Assembly (NCBI GenBank): GCA_000697475.1
Contig: JNEU01000825.1
Location: 62,001-126,000, forward strand
Source: Lichtheimia corymbifera B2541
Taxonomy: Eukaryota > Mucoromycota > Mucoromycetes > Mucorales > Lichtheimiaceae
Direction of reading: 5' to 3'
DNA length: 64,000 nucleotides
Part shown: positions 37,126 through 49,549 of the stretch, piece by piece
Numbering within the stretch: position 1 is the stretch's first letter
Layout: every line of letters starts with the position of its first letter
Made by a program: the position numbers and the translations under genes
Notes under the pieces: model-generated
The model's database searches: none
Told to the model about the DNA's origin: nothing
What the model saw: the letters and a program-made list of their open reading frames with translations, nothing else

Positions 37126-39520
37126 ACCGACCTTGTATTATATTTATATTACTACAACGCTATCTCGCTTCTTTAATACTACTATATACATTATTGTAAC
37201 CCCAGCAATCTATATATTCTCTTTATCCTGCCACACTTTCAAGGCATTAATGGGTCGATTATGATTATGTGCAATGACGTTTTGCGATTTCTGTGTGGGA
37301 AGCCTTGTTATGCAATAGGTATTATGGCCCGGTTTTGTCAACGGAAAGAAGGTCCTTCCTACTACATGCATAAGCAGTGGCCGAAGAATCATAATGGTTT
37401 TTACGTTACAGCCCTCATTTGCGGTCCCTTTAGGTGTGGACATGCTCATGTCACCTACAAAAAATCACCTTTCAAGTGGCAGATGGATTTATCTACTGTG
37501 ATTTTCCACCACTTCGACCCAGTGCTCCAAGATGCTTGACCACTTTATCAGTTTGATAATGACAACAATCCCACGCCCACTCATATATAAACAAGGCTCC
37601 TTGTACCAACACTATCATACGCCTTTTCTTTCTACTTCATATCATCATCAATCAATATCCTTTGGTAAGTCTTAAGGATAGCCTTCTTTATGTGATCCCT
37701 AAATGAGGGTGCTCATGCATTCATCCATGTAGCTCACTCACTGCTTTAGCATTTGGTGTGCTCATTATTGGAGCCTGATGACATCTGGCTGTGTTCCTTG
37801 ATGATTGGAATATATATTGAAAGGATGTCTAGAAGACTGATGGGGAAATTGAGACTCCTTGGTAGGTGACAAAAGTACATGCCTTTAGGTGGCTACATAA
37901 CAGCTTTACCAAACATGCACCTCTCTTCCCTTTCTCAGTCTGCAGCAATTTAACCCCATTGCATATCTGGAAGCTCAACAGCTTTCTCCGTACGATTGGC
38001 ATGAATGAGGTGACCTCTACCAACGATGCCAACCTGGTCGCGAGGATAAAGATCATCTGGATAGCATGGAGAGCGGAAACAACAACATATCCAAATACTA
38101 TGCCTGTGTGAAGAAAAGATCTAAGAATAGATTGTACCAAAATGTATGAAAGGGAAATATGGATAAAAATCCCTATAAAACCGTCTCAAGCCCACCTTTT
38201 GGGTATGTCAAAAGATCCGTATTCTGAACCAACGCATTCTGAATGCTCATGCAATGAACGCTTTAACCAACCCATAGTTTCCCTTCAAAGCCATATTGCT
38301 TGCCTGTGTTCATTGTTGTCTGCCTGTGGACCTTGGTTACCCATTGACCGCGCTGGCTGAGATACACGCTGCATGATTCTTGTGTACCCATAAATCTTAG
38401 GCCACACTTCACCCAGAGCTCTTTATTTAGGTACGCTTTCAGGTACAAAGACGATAAAATGGGTAGTGGATAACAGCTGATATATAGATGGAAACAATGG
38501 GAAACAAGGCTGGATAGTAATATGAACAATGAATCAGTGACAATGAGGAAGGGGGAGAATATAAACTTCCCAGTCGGGGTAGACGCGTCGTTCCTTAAAG
38601 GTCCTCTCTTTCTTTCTTCTATTGCTTTTGACTGCAACAAGCCAATGACGTCCCCAATCCAAGTCCATTGACTGTAATCCAAGGCATCTTGAACAAGGTA
38701 AGGTGAGGGATCCCGTGTGTACGATTAAGGGTGCAATTGTAACTAACCTTCTTGAGCAACCGATCAGTAGCTTCTTCGTTGCCATTGACAACTACGCGTT
38801 TCTCAACCCTCGAAAGGACCATGCAGCAGTAGCTATATTCAACCATCGAGTCATGTATCTGGTGTGCTGTTCTCATACGTGGGCCTTGTTCATACGCCCA
38901 ACGACTTGTGAGAAAGAAGGATGTCATCAACAACCGACAACAACTCGATCAAAATCATACCAAAAATCCAGTTGACGGCGTATGTATCTTTCCACATTAC
39001 TATCCGCAAGGGATCACCGGATTCTCTTATGAAGCGCTACTCTTGGCGATGTTGAAAAAGGAAAGTGGGTAGGATGATTCACTTACTATGACATATTGGG
39101 TTTATTCTAGGATGATCATGCTGGGTGGTCCTGATGGCAGCAACAATGCATTGCCGCGAAGCAGAATAAGCTGTGCGTTGTCTCATTGGTACGTCTATCA
39201 TTGCCGGGTATGCATGACCAGGATATTGATTAGCGATCCTTCTCTTTGCCAAGTAGAATTACAATGCTTTGGGAACTACCTACCAATCTACTACAACAGC
39301 ACCACGCTAGTGTATTCAAGTACAAAGTAGCATTATTTATTGGTTATGGCAAGTTCTTTCTTTCATCCATGTGCATGACATCACACGCATACATGTGCTA
39401 ATCTCATGTCAACTATGCCACAGATTATTGCCGAGCTTCTTCGCAGCTTCATGTTCAAGCGTTGAGATCCCAATCCATCGATCATTTGGTGATGGCGCCG
39501 TTCGGTGATACTGGAATTGC
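37126..39520. other. Gene-poor region (2.4 kb)
   Basis: No gene that I can support. It holds a promoter-like block near 37583 (listed separately), scattered short ORFs on both strands, and exon-like fragments on the minus strand around 38530-39000 (for example VYPDWEVYILP and NGNEEATDRLLKK) and on plus near 39000-39060 (PQGITGFSYEALLLAML). These could be decayed gene remains; no continuous reading frame with good splice sites could be assembled. Confidence 0.4.
37583..37592 (+). promoter_or_regulatory. TATA-like element of a promoter without an obvious ORF
   Basis: ATATATAAAC is followed by a C/T-rich stretch (CGCCTTTTCTTTCTACTTC), a CATCATCAATCAATATCC leader and, at 37664-37671, a perfect-looking splice donor (TTTG|GTAAGTC). 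It has all parts of a local gene start, but no coding frame follows. Confidence 0.35.
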
Positions 39521-40142
39521 ATGTCTTCAGTGGATGAGGAAAGCGGATCATTTCTGGCTGCATGGATCTTTTTGGGTATTACAAAACCGGGATTCCCTTT
39601 ATCTTTGGATGGTGAGTGTATTATGCTTTTTATTCGTGCCCACGAGCTAATGGGATCTTTTGAATTTAGGGCATCAATGTTCGTTATCCTATGGCTACCT
39701 TCTTTCAGCAGGATCAACTGGGTCTGTCAGCAATAATCTACAGGCCTATCGTATCATATGGTCATCCCTCAACGGTCGAATCCCAGAAGACAGGGTCATT
39801 GACCACATCAACAATGTCAACTATGACAATCGTCTCACCAATTTACGACCGGTATCAAGATCCGAGAGCGAAAGCCAGTCATATACCACTCCTCGTGCAT
39901 TTCCATGCTCAGCAGCTGGTTCAACGCTCTTCATGCACAGAACGACGCCCAAACTGCTCAGCGGGAATTTGAAATGTCTGATGGAAAAAGAACAGCACTG
40001 GTATATACGGAAGTCAATGATTCAACGAAAATGCGTTTGGCGGTGGGAAGAGGAAGAGTGGGTGATGGAGAAGAAGAACTTGAAGAGGAGGAGGGAGACG
40101 AAGAAGAGGAAGAGGAAGAGGAGGAGGAAGCAGTTGCGGTAG
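39521..40142 (+). CDS. HNH_3-type homing-endonuclease-like protein
   Basis: Two putative exons, 39521-39611 and 39670-40142, joined over a 58-bp intron (GTGAGT...TTTAG) in frame (...LSLDGHQCSLSYGYL). The product is about 187 aa. The core reads AYRIIWSSLNGRIPEDRVID and then HINNVNYDNRLTNLRPVSRS: the HNH_3 signature of phage and intron-encoded endonucleases, with DH, NN and N-NLR metal/active-site positions in place. The C-terminus becomes a basic low-complexity tail (KRRRETKKRKRKRRRK) because of a GAA/GAG-rich repeat; in the +1 frame the same DNA gives an acidic tail, so the true 3' end is uncertain. A short unannotated intron around 39868-39903 could switch to that frame. The nuclear location and isolation from other genes suggest a domesticated or decaying selfish gene. 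Confidence 0.6.
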
Positions 40143-40192
40143 CAGTAGCATTTGTAGTAAGCTTGCGCTTAAGCGCAGAGGCTGGAGTTTGA

Positions 40193-41818
40193 GAGGTGGG
40201 CATTGTTAGCAAGAGGTCCGAAAGGGGAGGAGCAAGCCATAGCATGCCAACGATTGCGGTAGATTCATCTATAAACCTGTGATCCGAATCAATATTGTTT
40301 TCTGCTCACAACTTCCCTCACATTCACCACATTCTTACCTTTGAATACGACAACGCGTATTCTGTTTGACCAAGTGTTATGCATCAGAATTGCTTGAGCC
40401 TTGTGCCATCGGTTTATCCTTAGACTAACGCTGGAGATCGTTATGTCACTCCCATGCGGGCTGTAGTACAATATGCCACCTAATCCATCTTTCCGGGTGC
40501 ATTCACGAGGTATCTACATTAAATGAAATATAGCATGTATGTGAGCAAATGCTTCATCAAGCGAAGTAATTGGGCTTTACCTTATCAAAGAGCCAAATGT
40601 CACAGTGACAACAAGGAAAATGGAAGTAGCAGGATAATAACAATGAAGCCTTAACAATCATCACAAATGTTAGCATATGGGTTGTTCACACAAGGACTCT
40701 CAACCATGTTACTTACCAAGGGATTTTGAAGGTGTCAGCTTAAGGATCAAAGAGTGATGTATGATAGCAGGAAAGAGATGTGCTGGAGAAATAAAAGCGA
40801 TGGACGACAACATTCATCTTGTTTATATCTGCACGGTGGGCGTGGGTATTCCTGGGACTCCAATGATGATAAATGCTTGATGATGAGCTGATAGATTGTT
40901 GGGACACGCCCACAGAGAGACTGGATGTGATTGAATATGCTTGCGTAAACCAGGATCTGTGATAGACAAGCTGGCAATTTCGACTTTGCTGTGCTCGAAG
41001 TTCACACGAACTAAAACAATGCTCGAGGATGTCGCTGTAAGTTTTCGGTTCGAAAAAAGAAGTCGCTGGCATCTTCATAGCTGATAAGAGTACAATGTAT
41101 AGCTTTCTTGCTTTGGGATCAGTGTCTTGTTACTGCCAGGAGCGTCATCCAATATGATCGACCTAGAATAAACGTATCGGAACATAGTAAGTGAGTCATC
41201 CAATCTGCTTTGCATTTCATCATAGCCAAGAGTGGCAATGTAAGGAGGTGTTTGGATCCCCTTGTGGATAATAGCGAGAAAGAATACATACATCGTCAAT
41301 CGAGGAAATATCATCTTGATCGAGTTGCTGCTAATTCCCTGAGATATCTCATACATCTTCTGCGTCGGCGTTCCTCCTCTTCATCATCAAATAGAAATTC
41401 AAGCATGCGGCGAGTATAAGACATAATAAAGTGAAAGAGAGACAACGTTGAGAATGGTTTGACCTGACTGTGTAATTATTTGAATAACAATATGGCGTGT
41501 AAGCTATTCGTGTAACGCTTAGGTATAGGTCAAATTAAGGGTCCAACTATTGGGAAGTCATGTCAAAGCCATCTTTGACCGGGGTCAACCTGGATCGAAA
41601 TTTAGGTCCAACCATTGGGAATGTTAGCAAGCTATAAGCTGATCGATGCTTGTCTTTTGGATTAAGATCATGAATACAACGTGCACTTTATTAGGAGAAA
41701 ACGAAACATGTACTATATATGAACATTGGCTTTTGAGCCTTGATCTGACTAATTACTATTCCTCCCATAACACCCTTAAGAGCGACGTGTAGAATGATAA
41801 ATAGCACATTGCGTTTTA
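40193..41818. other. Gene-poor region (1.6 kb)
   Basis: Minus-strand ORFs at 40740-41078 and 41075-41356 have plausible composition (YVFFLAIIHKGIQTPPYIA, DPGLRKHIQSHPVSLWACPN) and could be exons of an unknown or broken gene, but I could not join them convincingly. Nothing recognisable otherwise. Confidence 0.35.
41537..41621 (+). repeat. Short direct repeat, GGTCCAAC(T/C)ATTGGGAA
   Basis: Two copies of an 18-bp word, at 41539-41556 and 41604-41621, differ at one base and are 65 bp apart, with GTCAA words between them. Function unknown; it may be a transcription factor site pair or a remnant of an insertion. Confidence 0.4.
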
Positions 41819-43218
41819 TTATTTCTTTTTCTCTGGCTGTTCATCTTTGCTAGCATTTTCAGCTGTGGAAGGTGTTTCTTCGGCTGGTGCTGCTGGTGAT
41901 GATGATGATGCAGCTTGTTGTTGTTGATGTGCAGCAGCCATTCGAGCCATTTCTTTTTCAGCACCGGTCATCCGCGTATACACATAATCCTGAGCTATCG
42001 TTGTCACTGCCATCCGGATCATTTCCACCATCTTGTCTTCGACCCATTCACTCTCTTCATATGGAACATCGAGCCATGATTGAGGCATGGATTGGGAATA
42101 TGTCTTGAATCGAAGTTGGTGTGTAGGATCAACAAGGAGAACAATATAAATAACCTGGGGACCATCTTCAGGATCCTGTAATGTAACAGGCTGGATCGCC
42201 AAAAACACGGGGCAATTGATCACAGGAACAGCACCGGATTGTGGAGTGTATGTTGTCTTTTGTTCTGGAGCCTTGTAATGCGTCTTGATGAGATGATCCA
42301 AATTTGCCTATGGAGAAGATCATCATGATTTGAGTAAGTTCTCCATTCCCTCTCATGAACATCCAATGTCAAAACCTACCTTGGCCAATTTAGTGCCTTC
42401 AACCAATCCTTCGCACAAATTCAGATTTCGGGTAGTTGTAGGCTCCTCTTCTTCCTTGTCACCGACTTTGCGCACAACCACGTGACCTGATTCGGTTTGT
42501 TCCATAACGCGTGCAAATGCTCGATAGACAAGAGCCTCCAATCCCACGTATCCCACCATATCATGTGACAAGAACACTTCCACCAGTTCATGCTCTGAGA
42601 TGGGTGGCGCCACTGTCTCCAAAAGCGTTGTCGTCAAATTACGAAGTTCACTGCCTAAATGCCATGATGGTTAGTATATATCCACTCTGCATGAATCTTG
42701 TATATAAACCTACCTAATTTCCCAAGATTCTCCTTATTGACAAACTGCTTGACGCGATCTTCGAGCAATTTAGCTGTGCTTGGCAACTCGACACCGGATT
42801 TGTTGATTTGTTCAGTGGTCGTCTTGACAGCCTGACTCCAGAGGTTGTTACCCCATGCCATCCATCCACCTCCATTATTGCTATCAGCAGCAGCAGCAGA
42901 AGCATCATTGTTGCTCGTTGATTCATCACGAGTAGTCGTTGTTGAAGCCTGTTGTTGTTGTTGTTGTTGCTCTTGCTTGGAGGCAGCTCCTGTTGTTGCA
43001 GTTGTATTATCAGCAGGTGCACCAGGATACTGTGCTATTTCATCGAGGAACGACATGATTTCCTTGTGATCGGTGGTGGAAGAAGCAGATGGTGCCTTGG
43101 CGGTACTAGCATCCGGTTGCGATTCTGAAGACAAGTTCAACGATTCCAGGAACTTTTCGGCTTCTGACAAGCTGTCATTCTTGTTGCTGGCATTGTCGTT
43201 TTTATCATTGGTGGCCAT
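41819..43218 (-). CDS. MTC1: Maintenance of telomere capping protein 1-like (Mtc1)
   Basis: About 430 aa in three exons. The N-terminal half is disordered (Asn/Ser/Gln/Thr tracts, a poly-Gln run near 42960) but contains a SEAEKFLESLNL block and HKEIMSFLDEIAQYP, the N-terminal motifs I associate with Mtc1 proteins, then GGGWMAWGNNLWSQAVKTT. The ordered C-terminal half (ISEHELVEVFLSHDMVGYVG, INCPVFLAIQPV, IYIVLLVDPTHQLRFKTYSQ, WVEDKMVEMIRMAVTTIAQD) has conserved strand/helix character and ends in a basic KDEQPEKKK tail. Yeast Mtc1 is linked genetically to telomere capping and found on COPI vesicles; its biochemical role is unknown. The start at 43218 (GCCATGG context, MATNDKND) is chosen over an upstream in-frame ATG that would add a low-complexity leader. 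Confidence 0.85.
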
Positions 43219-44495
43219 GGCTGCTCGTAATGCGTGCGTGCGTTGTGGTGTATGGGTATGGGAGTGTAAAAGAGAAAGAGAGCAAAACAAGAATCGACTT
43301 TAGCTTAAGCGCGCACACGTGCCAAGATCTGAAATTGAAAGAGACCGTGTGGGATCCTTCTCGGGCGTAAATGATTTATGCAACAAAGATAGCTGCATAC
43401 ACATGCATCCAGCAGCTTGTAAATGTTATCCAAAGCGACTAGCTAGTCTTATAGTGCCTTATTGTTCCTGATAGACTATTAAGTCACATGGGCCTTTGTA
43501 GATTAAAAACAATGATCAAAAGTGTTTTGATTATTTGCTGCATGGATTAAGCTCTTTGCTGAAGCACCTCTCATATTGCATTCAGGGTTGCTATGACGAC
43601 ATGGCCTTATGGGTCTGCTTTAGACGTGTAATTATCTATGGATGATTGAGTGTTCCTGACGATTGATGTTTGGCTCCTAGGGATCAATGTCCCTTTTTTT
43701 ACATATCGGACTGATCGCTAATAGACTACGTAGACTGTGATTCCATAGCAACCGAATTACCTACAGTCTTACTAGGACATCCATCACTTTTCAAGAAGGC
43801 AAAAGCGACAAAATAGCTTCCCAATAAATCTTGCTGATGAAACAACAAAGCTTGATTGTTCAGTAACACTTATTTATAGTCAACAAAGATACGGGCAATT
43901 GGCTACAATCACCATGCGATGATATGTATGGGAAGCCAGCTCTCTTAGTTACCATTTGCTCTGGTGCTCGAATACCACATGTTATCAAGGAATGTTGGGT
44001 CAATAAACATGCCAAGTGGTTGAATATCGGAATATGCTTCCGAAGACGCACGGGCCATGTCATTCTAATGCCAATCCATGGGTGTCGTTAAACAAACAGC
44101 GTATGTATGCATCTCGTTTATGTGACTTTTAGATGGGTTGAGACAATGCAACAAAAGAACATTTATATTACTACAATTAGACGTTGTAAACTAGACTATT
44201 AGTGTGTCCCAGCAGAAGATGGGTGGAGATTTAAAACAAAAAAGGGCCAAATGGCAACTTTTTTCCCTCTTGGGTGGGAAGGGTGTGTGTGAGAGTGACC
44301 GTATATATTGTGAGAGATAGTAGTGTGGGTATTTGAAATGTTGTTGGGGGAGATAACAAGAAGAGCGTGGGATGTTGTTGTGTTGTAGTAGTAAACCAAA
44401 TACAAAACAGGAAAACGGGCAACATGCGATCATGCGTGGTGGTGAGTGTGTAATAATAATGATGATGATATGAATGAATCGTCGTGTGGTGATGG
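43219..44495. other. Intergenic region (1.3 kb)
   Basis: Separates two minus-strand genes. Its first part is the Mtc1 promoter, and its last few hundred bases are the 3' UTR of the next gene. Small ORFs have no coding character. Nothing else seen. Confidence 0.45.
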
Positions 44496-45733
44496 TTATG
44501 CACGCTCCTTGCCTTTTCTCGATCGTTTCCAAGGACGACAAAAGAACCATTTTCGTTTACCGACTGGATTGTTGTGGGACAAGCGTTCTTGGTGAAATGT
44601 TGCACGAGTCAAAACCGGGAGTGAGATCCGATGAAGCAAGGCATTTCTTTGTTGTTGATGTGGAGCGTCGTCGTCCTCATTGTTGTTACTATTTTCCAAT
44701 CCACCACGATTCCATATCTTTCTCCTCCTCCTACTCATACTCCTTGTCCCGCTTTTCTCCTCTATAACGTGTTCCCTGCTGCTGCTGTTGTCTATCGCTT
44801 GCTCATGCTGCTGGTGCTGGTCTCGGGTATTCGATGATGCTGTGGTGGTTGTAGTAGGGTGGTCAGCTACTACCCCCTCATCAAGTGGTTCCACAGGTGA
44901 ATATTTAAGTGGTTTGGGAGGATATTGTGTGATGACAGGGGGCTGAATCATTGCATAATGCACGGGTGGTCGACGAGGGATAGAGATTGTCGTGTTGATG
45001 GCGATCTTGGAAGGGGGATAAGGATTGGGCGAAGGTGGTGGTATTGGCCAATGTACAATATCAGGAGTGTCGATTGGATCATCATCATCATCATCGTCAT
45101 CATCATCATCATCACTTTCATGATCAGCAAGTACCGCCTTAAACTTGGCACGAAGATATGCTGATGATTGTCGTAGTAGATCACCAGCAGAACGACTACG
45201 GATCGGCATCTTTGCAGTTGTTAATGAGCGAGATTGATGTTGTTGTTGTTGTTGTAGGGGATGTTGCTGATGATGAGGTGGGACAATCAGGGTTTTGCCA
45301 TTACTATTGCCACGATAATGTGCTGCTGCTGCTGCTGATGTAGCGTTGTTATGGTGACTCGTGTTGCTACTTCCAATGCTGCCAATGCTACTTTGTCGAC
45401 TGCTTCTATGAGTGCTGATATCCGTAACAACGCTGCTATTGTTCCTAGGCTGGTTGCCATGTTGCGACTATTGACAATGCGATTAAGCATTTCCAAGATA
45501 CAAAAATCCCGTGACAATGATATATAACTTACAACAACGTGCACGTTGACTAGCTCTTCTCGAAGCTGCGAATGTCGTTTGTCGAATTGGTCAATGAGAT
45601 CACGAGCGAAGGAATCGGCAGTGTCATTGATGGGCATGGGTAATAGCCATTCCCTGTTATTGTTGTTGTTATCTTGTGGTGGTGCCGTCGTCGGCACCGG
45701 CACCGGTGTAGAAGGGGCGACGGAAGCCGACAT
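44496..45733 (-). CDS. Disordered Ser/Gln/Pro-rich protein of unknown function
   Basis: About 390 aa from two exons: 45733-45533 and about 45470-44496, with an intron of about 62 bp (GTAAGT...TCAATAG) that keeps frame (VNVHVV|SQHGNQPRNN). The N-terminus has a short helical segment (TADSFARDLIDQFDKRHSQL and REELVNVHV), the only part likely to fold. The rest is low complexity: Ser/Asn, poly-Ala, His/Gln, an RSRSAGDLLRQSSAYLRAKF motif, a run of Asp residues (from an ATC-type microsatellite at 45079-45118), Pro-rich text, and a strongly basic end (GKRKWFFCRPWKRSRKGKER). The RSxSxxD words look like kinase or 14-3-3 sites. Family not recognised; an adaptor or regulatory protein is a guess. Confidence 0.65.
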
Positions 45734-47282
45734 GGCGCGTATAGAACAAATGCGCCCACGACACTATGATTGACTGATAAACTTTAAAACAAAAAGAATA
45801 AAGTGATCGATGTTATTAACTCTGTGGGTAAAAAAAAAAAAAGAGAGAGAGCGTGGTTGATGTTGCAAAAAAGAGAAAGAGCAGCAAAGGATATGGCACT
45901 TTCAAGTTTCCTCGACGCCACATAGTTTTGTGTCGCATGCACGTGTGTCCCCCACTCTTCACTTAATCTCACTCTTTCTTTCGTTCCCGTTGTTGCGGGT
46001 CCCATTTAACTTTTGCCTCTTTAGACATTGACTTTACCCTTATCCTCCCTTTCATCTTTGCTGTTGTTGTAGGAGAAACAAGTCAAGGAGTTCTCGGAGA
46101 TGCTTCAGTTTGCCACCCGTAGCAGATGTCACGCTTTGTGAAGCACTATTAAAAGTAATCGCGGCACATAAAGAGAGAAAAAGATAAAAAAAACCGGTTT
46201 TGAAGCCACGTGCATGACAAATAGATACGCACCTCTTGCTACATAAAACATGACACCAGGCTGTTGGTGCTGTTTTCCTTCCACCATCATCACATGTACA
46301 CATTCTTAATATTAGCGAAGAAATAAATGCCCTGACTTCATTATTGTCACAAATAGTCAACCTGAAATGCAGGTCTTGATGTCCGGGGTAAAAGAATATA
46401 AGCCCTTGCATAGATCATCGTCGTCTTTTTCCTTTGCATCGTACCGATAGCAAGCTAGCCAAGCCTGATATATCCTAGTGACACGTCATCCTCATATCTT
46501 TCCCTCTCTCATACTGTACCGCTGAGTGAAAACAGTGTTGTACTAACGCTGTCTTAAAGGTAAACAACGTTGAACAAGGTGCGGAATGTCCCGGCGTGAA
46601 CCGATCAGCTGTGTAAGAGTGATGGTCTCAGAGCCTTTTTGTGATTATGCAAGGAAAGGCACGCGTGGTGATATACACAAAACAGGCTGCAGTGCAATAT
46701 GTATCATGCTGCTTCTCGCATAGGATACGTAGGTGCGATGTGTGTATGAACGCGAACAAATGCCTGTGCTGTTGCAGCAAAGCTGGTTTGGGTTTAAAGA
46801 CAAAGAGAGGAGGAGGAGTAACCACACGAAAAATGATGTATGCTTTCTTTCTCTCACGAAGACGACGTATCGGGTATAGATGGGCCCCCTTTCAATTACA
46901 CCGGAAAGAACCCTTGTATGGTTTAGCTGTCTTCTTTCTTTTGATCGTATCATGTTAGTACATATTATCCCACCAATGATCCTACTTTACAAAGTAAACA
47001 TGTCACCTTTTCAAGCCGATTGTTGACGATGACAAGTGTCAAAATGTGGCGTTTTATAGCTGCATCATCATACGTCATGCTAACATCACCTGGTCTCTCT
47101 CCCAAATGGGTCTTTGTTTACCGTCGTAAGCAAGATTTACCATTTCTACCCGCCCATGACGATGCTTAATATTACTGCCATCATCTCTCAACATTCCCGC
47201 ACCCACTTGTTTATAGCGTACAATGCATGTGTGCAAAAAGGTGTTTGTATTCCAGATACCGTACATACACATACATTGAATC
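45734..47282. other. Intergenic region (1.5 kb)
   Basis: Between the disordered-protein gene and the IDI gene, both on the minus strand. An exon-like plus-strand stretch at about 46072-46140 (acceptor TTGTTGTAG, then EKQVKEFSEMLQFATRSRCHAL and stop) has no upstream partner that I could find. No other gene, tRNA or repeat supported. Confidence 0.4.
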
Positions 47283-48232
<950 letters not shown>

Positions 48233-48584
48233 GATGAGTGAATATGTAGAGAAAGAGTGGGGGAAAAAAGAAGAAGAAGAAGAGAGAGATGTATAATAAT
48301 AATGAATGACACGTCGAATTCTGAGAAGATATAAATACTACTGCTGTGGAGGAGAGAGAGAAATGAGAACATGTGATATGATGATCAGGCTTGAAACTTG
48401 GACCTGTAGTGCAACGTCGATTGTATGTGGAATGGGATGGGATGGGGGGAGGGTGTGTGAGAGAGAGAGACAACGACGAGAGAATACTCTGGATCACCAT
48501 GACATTAAACAAAGATGTTGGCGTATGTGCGTTTGTGCTACAATCAAAACCGTCTCCTTGTCCCTCTCCTCTCACACACACAAT

Positions 48585-49473
48585 ATGCCTCACACCGCCA
48601 CACCCGCCAAAGCCCTTATATTCTACAGCCACACCCCTCTTCGTTCCACTGATCAAGTCCCTTCTGTACACGAACTATGCATGCGTGGTTGCTCAGGTCA
48701 ACTCATGCTGGAAATGGGCATTGACACCACTCGACGCGGTAACATGATTCAACTCTTGGGTCTCGGCGGTTGTGATTCGATCCAACAGGTACGACAACTT
48801 TTTTATCCACAATCCCACAACGAAGGTGACTGACTCGTTCGCTTATATTAGATGCGAGAACAGTTGGTTGCAAGGTAAATAGGCATGTGTGTATCTGTGA
48901 GTATATCATTGACTGTGTATGGTGTAGATTCGGCAAGCTCAAGTTGGGAATCGTATCCGAAGCAACAGAAATCCAAGAACTGGCAACTGCATTAGGGATT
49001 CCTTTATTTGACACCATCCTAAAGTCATTGGATCACGTGGATTGCTTGTTGGTGGACTCACAATGGGATGTTATCAACGCCACGCTCAATACGGCTCTTA
49101 AAAGTACCCCCAATCTCTTGAAATGCGTGGTGATGCCTGCTACCCCCATACCTCGTACAATCGATCCACAATGGCAATCACTCGTTCCTCAGCAAAGTTG
49201 TATGACAAAGAATGGTTTATTGGTCAACATATCTCAAAGGTATATAAATGCATCGAGAAAAGGGCATGGCATGACATCATCGCTCACCTTTTGAATCCTA
49301 GTGAATCACTTGTCTGTGCGTATTTGCATGAAGGATCTACACGACGAGATAGCACCACTGAATTCAAAGCAGATCATATTCAACAACAAGGATGTAATGG
49401 ATCCATTCTGGCATGGCATTACTTGGCAGAGATAGGTCAAAAGCTAGGCTATGTCCCTAAATACGGTGCATAA
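48585..49473 (+). CDS. Unknown conserved-looking protein, several exons
   Basis: Starts MPHTATPAKALIFYSHTPLR and runs through a 55-bp intron after a CAG at about 48789, a 23-bp microexon (MREQLVA), and then FGKLKLGIVSEATEIQELAT, ALGIPLFDTILKSLDHVDCL and LVDSQWDVINATLNTAL. A frame change follows, so a further intron is needed: either 49103-49197 or a shorter one ending at the same CTCAG acceptor. The final exon reads KLYDKEWFIGQHISKVYKCI and later HLLNPSESLVCAYLHEG, ending KLGYVPKYGA at TAA 49471-49473. The composition is that of a folded alpha/beta protein of about 240-260 aa. I do not recognise the family. It is divergent from the IDI gene with about 350 bp between starts. Confidence 0.65.
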
Positions 49474-49549
49474 AATAAAAAGACTCTGATTTCAAAAAAC
49501 GATATCGTCCCCTTCTCTTTTCATTTCTTTTCTCTACGTACACCGGACC

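Noticed and set aside
37785..37830. Box C/D snoRNA
   Set aside because: TGATGA and CTGA words are present but no terminal stem or correct D'/C' spacing could be found by eye.
43079..43290. Upstream in-frame ATG of the Mtc1-like gene (extra 24 residues)
   Set aside because: The added leader is CT/CA-repeat derived and the downstream GCCATGG start has better context and matches the expected N-terminus.
46072..46140. Exon-like stretch EKQVKEFSEMLQFATRSRCH on plus
   Set aside because: It has a good acceptor and a stop, but I could not find an upstream exon with an ATG in frame, and the minus strand is equally open.
48956..49200. Unknown gene at 48.6-49.5 kb as ribose-5-phosphate isomerase
   Set aside because: A faint resemblance of the GIVSEATEIQELATALGIP segment to the family's substrate loop is not backed by the DGADE or KGGG motifs.
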